In this document: piece by piece, positions 27,300-32,769 of the stretch | Layout: each line of letters starts with the position of its first letter | Position numbering within the stretch: position 1 is the stretch's first letter | Source: Candidatus Bathyarchaeota archaeon | GTDB taxonomy: Archaea; Thermoproteota; Bathyarchaeia; Bathyarchaeales; Bathycorpusculaceae | Direction: 5' to 3' | DNA: 32,769 bases | Assembly: GCA_003133625.1 (NCBI GenBank) | Contig: PKYH01000090.1 | Coordinates: 1,752 to 34,520 of the forward strand | Made by a program: the position numbers and the translations under genes | Notes under the pieces: model-generated | The model's input: only the letters and a program-made list of their open reading frames with translations | Databases searched by the model: none | Told to the model about the DNA's origin: nothing

Positions 27300-27998
27300 A
27301 TGGAGTTTGTAAAGAGAGAGAATGAAATAATGCTGACCCTTAACAGATTCGTAGAGGAAGCGGTGGATTTTGTTGTGGTTGGGGGTTATGCAGTCAGTGG
27401 GTTGGGTGTCCACAGGTTTTCTGTGGATTGCGATGTTGTTATATCAAAAAGCGAGATGGGTAAGGTCGAGGGGTTCCTACAAAGATATGGTTTTGAGAGG
27501 AATGTTGAGAAAACAGGGTTTGATGAAACATACGCTGGTGAATTCTTTAGCTACCAAAAGAAAGTGGGAGAGCTTCCAGTCACTTTTGATCTTCTTGTAG
27601 GAAGTTTGGTCTGCAGAACTACTGGTGCCGCTTGGAGTTTTGATTATATAAAGAAATATTCGGTTGACACGGCTATCGCAGGAATTGAAACGGTTGTTAA
27701 CTGCAGAATTCCGGAGAAGGAATTGATGATTGCGTTCAAGATTCATTCAGCAAGAAGAACGGATGTGCGAGACATAATCATGCTGACGGAGACCGCAGAC
27801 TTGGAGAAGGTGCTGGCTCATCTGAAAAGAGGCAAAATGGAACTGTTGAAGATGCAGGTTAGCAACATAATGGAAATGATGAATGATGTTAAACTGATTG
27901 ACTCGTTGAAAGGTGTATTTAGGCTAACTGCTGATGTGAAAAAGCAAATTGAATGTGCTCAAAAGAATATTGAAAGTCTTTTGAAAAGGCTTAGCTAG
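27300..27998 (+). CDS. AbiEii-like nucleotidyltransferase toxin
   Basis: 232 residues. The nucleotidyltransferase core is FVVVGGYAVSGLGVHRFSVDCDVVI, with GG at 28-29, the metal-binding pair D43/D45 and a third Asp at D96 (VTFDLLVG). The AFKIHSARRTDVRDIIML block matches the K...R..DR.D motif of AbiEii/DUF1814-type enzymes, which add nucleotides to tRNA or similar targets. It is immediately downstream of the AbiEi-like gene. Confidence 0.78.
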   Translation: MEFVKRENEIMLTLNRFVEEAVDFVVVGGYAVSGLGVHRFSVDCDVVISKSEMGKVEGFLQRYGFERNVEKTGFDETYAGEFFSYQKKVGELPVTFDLLVGSLVCRTTGAAWSFDYIKKYSVDTAIAGIETVVNCRIPEKELMIAFKIHSARRTDVRDIIMLTETADLEKVLAHLKRGKMELLKMQVSNIMEMMNDVKLIDSLKGVFRLTADVKKQIECAQKNIESLLKRLS

Positions 27999-28050
27999 TT
28001 GCTGACTGTAAATCACCTTATAAGCAGATTCTGACTATCCACTAGTCAAA

Positions 28051-28455
28051 GTGGTTCGCATGCATGCTTGGCTAGCCTTCCTTATTGGAGTTTTAGTAGC
28101 AATTGGGGCATTCCTCTTTTTTGCAGCCCTTTCAGGAACAACGTATTATGGGATAGCTATTCAGGTTGAAGTGACCCTTGCAGTAACCCTCTTTGTCATT
28201 GCGTTGATTGTAGGGTGGATATTCTATGTAGGAGTCAAGGCTCAGTATAGGCAGATAAAAACAGGCGAAGAAGCCTTAATCGGCGCCAAAGGCATAGCAG
28301 CAACTGACCTTAAACCTAAAGGTGAAGTCCGCGTTATGGGCGAGTTCTGGCAAGCCACCGCCAAAGACACAACAATAGCCGTCGGTCAAGTGGTGGAAGT
28401 CATGGGCATGGAAGGCATGTTCCTTGTAGTAAAACCAGCCGAGCAAAAAGCTTAA
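28051..28455 (+). CDS. NfeD-like membrane protein with OB-fold
   Basis: 134 residues. Two transmembrane helices (AWLAFLIGVLVAIGAFLFFAAL and VTLAVTLFVIALIVGWIFYVGV) are followed by a cytoplasmic NfeD OB domain (TGEEALIGAKGIAATDLKPKGEVRVMGEFWQA...G..VEVMGMEGMFLVVKP). It is the short form without the serine protease domain. NfeD proteins pair with slipins/stomatins, as here. The start is GTG 28051 or ATG 28060. Confidence 0.9.
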   Translation: MVRMHAWLAFLIGVLVAIGAFLFFAALSGTTYYGIAIQVEVTLAVTLFVIALIVGWIFYVGVKAQYRQIKTGEEALIGAKGIAATDLKPKGEVRVMGEFWQATAKDTTIAVGQVVEVMGMEGMFLVVKPAEQKA

Positions 28456-28494
28456 CTCTCCGGAATGCAGAATAGCTTATTGAGGGTGTGAAAG

Positions 28495-29358
28495 TTGGTT
28501 GACGTTCTAACTCCTATCATCGGTTTCATAGCTTTCGTAGTTGCAATTTTCCTGTTAAGCGGCATCCGCGTGCTAAAAGAATGGGAAAGGATGCCAGTTT
28601 TAAGGCTTGGACGATATGTAGGCTTGAAAGGTCCAGGAATCATTTATCTTATTCCAATAATTGACAGGGCACCCATGAAAATCTCCACGAGGCTAGACAC
28701 TATACAATTCCGCACAGAATCAACCTTAACCAAGGACAACGTTCCCGTAAACGTTGATTCAGTGTTATACATGAAGCCCGTGGATTTGGAGAAAGCTGTT
28801 CTGGCCGTTGAGAACTATTTTCAAGCCACACAGCTAGCTTCACAAACTACCCTCAGGGAAGTAATAGGCAAGGTCACACTCAACGAGTTACTCGCGGAAC
28901 GGGAAAAAGTTGGGGCCCACCTGCGCGAGATCATTGACGAAAAAACTGAGGCCTGGGGAATAAAAGCCACTGCAGTCGAAGTGAGAGACGTCATAATACC
29001 CAGCAACCTTCAAGACGCAATGTCCCGCCAAGCGCAAGCTGAACGAGAACGCATGGCAAGAGTAACCCTAGCTACAGCTGAATTTGAGGCAGCGGGAAAA
29101 ATGATTGAAGCAGCAAAAATGTATGAGGCAAGCCCAGAAGGCCTAAGACTTAGGTGGATGAACATACTCTACGAGCTAGGTCAGCAATCACAAACAAACA
29201 CCATAATGCTGATCCCGGCAGTCATGCCGGAAGCGGGCTGGCCTCCAGTTGGAACCTACGGCTTCAAAGACCTAACTAAGGCACAACAGGACATGGCGGC
29301 AAAGAAGAAACCAATGGCAAACCAAGAACTGCCACAACAACCCGAACAACCAGAGTAA
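28495..29358 (+). CDS. Slipin/stomatin-like SPFH (Band 7) protein
   Basis: 287 residues. The TTG start follows GAGGGTGTG. An N-terminal membrane anchor (TPIIGFIAFVVAIFLLSGI) is followed by the SPFH domain (RVLKEWERMPVLRLGRYVGLKGPGIIYLIPIIDR... to VEVRDVIIP) and a coiled coil (RQAQAERERMARVTLATAEFEAAGKM). The Pro/Gln tail (PQQPEQPE) is low-complexity. It forms oligomeric membrane scaffolds with the upstream NfeD. T-rich sequence follows at 29365-29390. Confidence 0.93.
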   Translation: MVDVLTPIIGFIAFVVAIFLLSGIRVLKEWERMPVLRLGRYVGLKGPGIIYLIPIIDRAPMKISTRLDTIQFRTESTLTKDNVPVNVDSVLYMKPVDLEKAVLAVENYFQATQLASQTTLREVIGKVTLNELLAEREKVGAHLREIIDEKTEAWGIKATAVEVRDVIIPSNLQDAMSRQAQAERERMARVTLATAEFEAAGKMIEAAKMYEASPEGLRLRWMNILYELGQQSQTNTIMLIPAVMPEAGWPPVGTYGFKDLTKAQQDMAAKKKPMANQELPQQPEQPE

Positions 29359-29480
29359 ACAAACCTTTTTCTTTCTTTTCCTTTTTTGTCGGCAGACCCA
29401 GAAGCGTTTGAACTTATTGAATTTGTAACTGAAAAAGATGAGCTTTTGGCTTGAATCGGGAGCAAAAACAAGAAAAACAT

Positions 29481-30518
29481 TTATGTTAGCCTGGTCGGAG
29501 CTGCTTTTACTGCTTTCACCGTGTGCTCCAGCAAAAGTTGAGCCGCTTCTTGGCTAGGCCAGCCGCCTAAACCGCAGTCAGGACCCGTAAACGTCATCCT
29601 GTCGCCGTACTTTTCTTTGGCAAATTTGTATCTTTTCCTTATCGATTCCTCTGACTCAACCAATTGCTCCGCTGATGGCTTGGCGACGCCTTTCTCGTAG
29701 AGTTCAGCCAAAATACTGTCAATGTCTGTTCTGGAAACGCCTACTCTGATTTGCTTATCCGCTTTTTCAAGCATGCTTTTAGGAACTGCTTCAATGTTGC
29801 TTGGTGAAGCCGCGTACTCAAATGATAACACGTCAAGGTTTTTAACGCAAAGCAAATCATGAACTCCCGAAGCCGAGTGCAAGTGAATCTGCCTTACGGC
29901 GCCTTGGAAATCAAAGGCTTTCTCCAGCACTTCGCAAATCACGTCAGGTGTGGCTTGGATGTTGTTGAAGCCGAAGCTTGGCTCGTCAATCGAAACTACC
30001 TTGGTTTCGATGTATTTGTTGTTTAAGATGGAGTTTTTTGCGAAACGCCTAATTGTCTCAGCCAACGCGTCCAACACGTCTTGATAGGGGGTTTTTCCAA
30101 CCTCATGCAAATACTGCTCCAGAGGACCAAAAATTGATACGCGCAACTGGATTTTTTTGCCAAATTCCTCGCTGAGCGCTTTAGCCTCTTGATTGATTAA
30201 ATATACTTCTGGCAGAACAGCGTTTTTCTCCTCCACGAGGAATGAGCCTTTCTCCATCGCCACATGCACTGCGTCACCGACTTGTTTTATTCCATCGTAC
30301 TGCTGAGGAAAATTAACCACGTCTAAACCAGAAGCGACTTTTTTCCTAAAAGAACCAAGAATTATACTGCAGAAGTTATTTTTTAAAAAATCGTCCTTCG
30401 TTATATCCTTGCCTTGGAATATTGCTTCTCTTGCAAGCTGATACGCCTTGCTAAAGCTTTCTCTTCCAACCCCTGAAGGCAGCGGAAAACTGCCTATATC
30501 ATCAACTAAAGTGTCCAT
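29481..30518 (-). CDS. Core-MetE-like methionine synthase (cobalamin-independent family)
   Basis: 345 residues, about half of bacterial MetE, so only the C-terminal catalytic barrel is present, as in archaeal core-MetE proteins. It would methylate homocysteine, or use a corrinoid-protein donor. Zn-ligand positions: H214 (IHLHSA), E234 (LSFEYAA) and C315 (TGPDCGLGGWP) are present. The Cys two residues after the His in MetE (HMC) is Ala216 here. The N-terminal DIGSFPLP is typical. It is divergent from the HIT gene. It completes a route with metX and metY of the same window. Confidence 0.82.
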   Translation of the reverse strand: MDTLVDDIGSFPLPSGVGRESFSKAYQLAREAIFQGKDITKDDFLKNNFCSIILGSFRKKVASGLDVVNFPQQYDGIKQVGDAVHVAMEKGSFLVEEKNAVLPEVYLINQEAKALSEEFGKKIQLRVSIFGPLEQYLHEVGKTPYQDVLDALAETIRRFAKNSILNNKYIETKVVSIDEPSFGFNNIQATPDVICEVLEKAFDFQGAVRQIHLHSASGVHDLLCVKNLDVLSFEYAASPSNIEAVPKSMLEKADKQIRVGVSRTDIDSILAELYEKGVAKPSAEQLVESEESIRKRYKFAKEKYGDRMTFTGPDCGLGGWPSQEAAQLLLEHTVKAVKAAPTRLT

Positions 30519-30587
30519 GAAGTATTATTGACTGTAGAAATTCTATTAAAGCTATACCTACTTTTAAACCGCTTAAAGGTATGACTC

Positions 30588-30992
30588 ATGTCCGAATGTA
30601 TATTCTGCCAGATAATCCGTAAGGAAGCGCCTGCAAGCATAGTTTACGAGGATGAGCAAGTGGTTGCTTTTTTAAGTAATCGCCCAGTGAACGTGGGGCA
30701 TACGCTTGTGGCGCCCAAAAAGCATTACGTTAACATTTATGAGATTCCAGAGGAAGAAGCAGCTTACCTGTTTCGGATAGTCAAGAGGATAGCGCATGCG
30801 GTTAACGATGCAATAGGCGTTGAAGGCATCAGGATTGTGCAGAATAACGGGGAAGCTGCTGGGCAGGTGGTTTTTCACTTGCATGTGCATGTTATTCCAA
30901 TGAAACCTTACAGTCAGTTTCGCCATGAAAACGGTTTCCGAGCTCTTGACTTGTTAGAGAAAGATGCTGAAAAAATAAGGAAGCACCTTTAA
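30588..30992 (+). CDS. HIT-family nucleotide hydrolase
   Basis: 134 residues. CIFCQIIRKEAPASIVYEDE is at the N-terminus and includes a CxxC. The histidine triad is H97-L-H99-V-H101 (VVFHLHVHVIP). HIT (Hint-type) proteins hydrolyse AMP-linked substrates such as adenosine phosphoramidates. The substrate is not resolved by sequence. It is preceded by AAGGTATGACTC and probably leaderless. Confidence 0.94.
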   Translation: MSECIFCQIIRKEAPASIVYEDEQVVAFLSNRPVNVGHTLVAPKKHYVNIYEIPEEEAAYLFRIVKRIAHAVNDAIGVEGIRIVQNNGEAAGQVVFHLHVHVIPMKPYSQFRHENGFRALDLLEKDAEKIRKHL

Positions 30993-31081
30993 CAAAAGCA
31001 CAAAAAGCCCTGTATATGGATGTATAGTTAATTTCAAAACTGTTTTTAGAGGGCACACCTATAAAAGAGGGAAAAACAACA

Positions 31082-31453
31082 TTGCTTCACATCAAAAGCT
31101 GGATAAACATGACTCAACAACCAAACGAACAAAACAACAATAGCCCATCAGTACCCCAAATAGAGAAACTTTTAATCGACGACCCCAATCACTTCCAGTT
31201 CCACGCTGCATACATCGTTTACTCAGAAACATTTGACAAAGTAACCGAGGCTGAAGCGAAAAAGGAACTGAACCAGAACATTGAAGATTTAAAATCAAAC
31301 AAAATAGATTACGAAACATTCTATGTAAACACTTCACACCACAGAAAACTAACCATGCCACGCCAAGAAAGGTTTTCCTTAACAACACAGAGAAAGAAAG
31401 ATTGGCGCAAGAAAACCCAAAGACAAGAAAGAATAAAAAGGCACAAAAAATAA
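31082..31453 (+). CDS. Hypothetical basic-tailed small protein
   Basis: Up to 123 residues; ATG 31109 (MTQQPNEQ, 114 aa) is an alternative start. TATAAAAG at 31050-31057 fits transcription starting near the TTG at 31082. An N-terminal Asn/Gln-rich segment leads to a helical middle (HFQFHAAYIVYSETFDKVTEAEAKKELNQNIEDLKS). The end is very basic (RKKDWRKKTQRQERIKRHKK), which suggests nucleic-acid binding. No family is recognised. Confidence 0.6.
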   Translation: MLHIKSWINMTQQPNEQNNNSPSVPQIEKLLIDDPNHFQFHAAYIVYSETFDKVTEAEAKKELNQNIEDLKSNKIDYETFYVNTSHHRKLTMPRQERFSLTTQRKKDWRKKTQRQERIKRHKK

Positions 31454-31608
31454 GCCTCTATTTAATAGCTAAAGTCCTTCTTTTCCAAGCATCAAGCTCA
31501 AGCAAGCGGTTTTTTCACTTTTTAGTTTAATCATGTTTAAACGTTATATACGGAATGCTTAATTGTGCTTAATTAGCTTTTTTTAGCTTAACTTCAAAGG
31601 GATAACGA

Positions 31609-32373
31609 TTGGAAACGCAAGATATCGCCGTCATTGGTATATGCGCAGCACTTTATGCTGTAGTTGGACGCTTAACGGATTTAGGAATAACATTCTTGGG
31701 TGTGGCATTCTGGCCAGCCGTTGTAATACCTGCAGTTTTTGCCGTGTTGTTTGGACCTTGGGTAGGCGGTATTGGCGGCGCAATTGGCATTTTCATCAGG
31801 GATATGCTGTTTCATGGGAACCCTCTGCTAAGTCTCGCAGCTGGTGTTCCACCAAACTTCCTATTGTTCTTCCTCATCGGTTACTTAGCAAATAGAAACA
31901 TAGACATGAAAAAAACTGTTGCTGGCATAATATTAGCTGCTGTAGTAATCGTGGCTGGATTGCTAGTGCCTACTCTGATTTTTCCCGCTGAATTTGCAGC
32001 TCTAACTGGTTTGCCAACGGCAGAGATAATTATCGTGTTTTCTTTAACTGTAATAATTAGTCTAGTTGTTATTGCTGCAGTTACTGTTCGTTGGCGACAA
32101 TGGAGAAGCTACGCCGTTGCGGCTGTAATTGGACAAGCGGCAGGGGCTGCCTTACTTTCTGTCACAGTGTGGACTGTCAGTCCACTTTTTCTCTCGTACT
32201 TTAAATCGCCTATCGCGGCTTCGTTTATTCTTCCAATCTTTGTTTGGACTTTCGCCACTGAAATACCGTTCGTTTTGCTGGTGGGACCACCAGTGATTAA
32301 GGCGTGCTACAAGGCTTTTCCCTCCCTTAAGCAAAGACGAAGAAGCCAAGAAAAAGGCGAAGCCATTGAGTAA
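31609..32373 (+). CDS. ECF transporter S-component-like membrane protein
   Basis: 254 residues with six or so transmembrane helices. The N-terminal pattern IAVIGICAALYAVVGRL, then PAVVIPAVFAVLFGPWVGGIGGAIGIFIRDML, is typical of vitamin-transporter S components, in which ATPase and T components are encoded elsewhere. The TTG start has AAAGGGA upstream. The C-terminus is basic. It overlaps the pantoate kinase start, so a link to pantothenate/CoA supply is plausible but not shown. Confidence 0.75.
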   Translation: METQDIAVIGICAALYAVVGRLTDLGITFLGVAFWPAVVIPAVFAVLFGPWVGGIGGAIGIFIRDMLFHGNPLLSLAAGVPPNFLLFFLIGYLANRNIDMKKTVAGIILAAVVIVAGLLVPTLIFPAEFAALTGLPTAEIIIVFSLTVIISLVVIAAVTVRWRQWRSYAVAAVIGQAAGAALLSVTVWTVSPLFLSYFKSPIAASFILPIFVWTFATEIPFVLLVGPPVIKACYKAFPSLKQRRRSQEKGEAIE

Positions 32374-32769
32374 GCCTGAAGTCAAAACTGCAAAAGCGTT
32401 TGCGCCTGCTGGCATTTCCAGTTTCTTTGAAATCTGCGACACCGTAAACGGTAAGCCAATTATCGATTTAGAGCGTGTTGGCGCTAGAGGCGGCGGTTTT
32501 GGGCTTCAAAAAGGCGTTTGGACACAGGTCACTGTTCAAGAAGCAAAAAGCTCAGGTATCACCGTCATTATTAATGGTAAACGTGCGCCGGAAGCTGAAA
32601 CAACCAGAACCGTCGTAGAAGCTTTGCTAAGTAAACTGGATAAATCTTACGTTATTATTGTTGACCATAAAGTTGAGGTTCCCATCGGTTCAGGGTTTGG
32701 GACAAGCGCTGGAGGAGCATTAACCACAGCTTTAGCCCTCAAAGAAGCACTCGATTTACCATTAACCTA
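32366..32769 (+). CDS. Archaeal pantoate kinase (partial, runs off the window)
   Basis: 134 codons are visible from TTG 32366, which overlaps the end of the upstream gene; it was missed by the ORF track because the frame is open at the edge. It is a GHMP-family kinase: AFAPAGISSFFEICDT, VGARGGGFGL and the ATP loop PIGSGFGTSAGGALTTALAL match archaeal pantoate kinase (COG1829), which makes phosphopantoate for coenzyme A. The C-terminal half is beyond the window. Confidence 0.85.
   Translation, partial: MSKPEVKTAKAFAPAGISSFFEICDTVNGKPIIDLERVGARGGGFGLQKGVWTQVTVQEAKSSGITVIINGKRAPEAETTRTVVEALLSKLDKSYVIIVDHKVEVPIGSGFGTSAGGALTTALALKEALDLPLT

Noticed and set aside
29389-29455. Short frame reading LSADPEAFELIEFVTEKDELLA
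   Set aside because: Protein-like but only 22 codons from a TTG inside a T-run; it may be a relic, with nothing to support a gene.

Overview
The window is archaeal chromosomal DNA. It carries a full-length 16S rRNA gene with archaeal signatures. It also carries archaeal-type genes: an LSm–L37e pair, a PUA/MCT-1-like protein, an AbrB–PhoU regulator, a COG2522-like HTH protein and an archaeal pantoate kinase. Promoters look like BRE/TATA elements, and several starts appear leaderless while others use a GGAGG/GGTG Shine-Dalgarno (SD). The 16S and gene content suggest a Bathyarchaeia (MCG)-like lineage. That placement is from recognition only and was not computed.

Layout. (1) 1-2430: the end of an unknown gene, a broken chaperonin (thermosome) remnant and a membrane-anchored beta-propeller protein. 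(2) 2431-6145: a metY-metX-metW methionine operon on the minus strand, divergent from an XRE-HTH/CBS regulator. (3) 6146-7203: a COG2522-like regulator and two small genes absent from the ORF track, one of them Cys-rich. (4) 7305-9192: a stand-alone 16S rRNA gene with a promoter, a structured leader and a perfect 17-bp processing helix; no 23S or tRNA is linked to it. (5) 9300-12063: an accessory patch with a DNA methyltransferase remnant, an intact DpnI-type methyl-directed endonuclease, a small unknown protein, repeats and a VapBC module with candidate operators. (6) 12112-15775: PUA protein, VTT/DedA-like membrane protein, LSm and L37e, an unknown protein, a HAD phosphatase and a small Cys-rich protein. 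(7) 16007-22948: a phosphate uptake cluster with two pstS paralogues, AbrB-PhoU, pstC, pstA, pstB and phoU. (8) 22955-26528: a PAS-PAS histidine kinase with an apparent 5' frameshift, a winged-helix regulator, an HtrA-type protease and a small coupled Pro-rich ORF. (9) 26599-27998: an AbiE-like toxin-antitoxin pair behind palindromes. (10) 28051-32769: NfeD and slipin, a core-MetE-like protein, a HIT protein, a small basic protein, an ECF S-component-like membrane protein and the start of a pantoate kinase.

How the genes work together. MetX and MetY would make homocysteine and the MetE-like protein could methylate it, so most of a methionine route is present. The pst genes form a complete ABC phosphate importer with two PhoU-type regulators, and TTCTATA-rich elements recur before its transcription units. 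The strangest feature of the window is in this cluster. Four consecutive transport genes have a defective or non-canonical 5' end: ACG instead of ATG for pstS1, an in-frame TAA after the pstS2 signal peptide, and no ATG/GTG/TTG at the expected starts of pstC and pstA. The downstream reading frames are otherwise intact.
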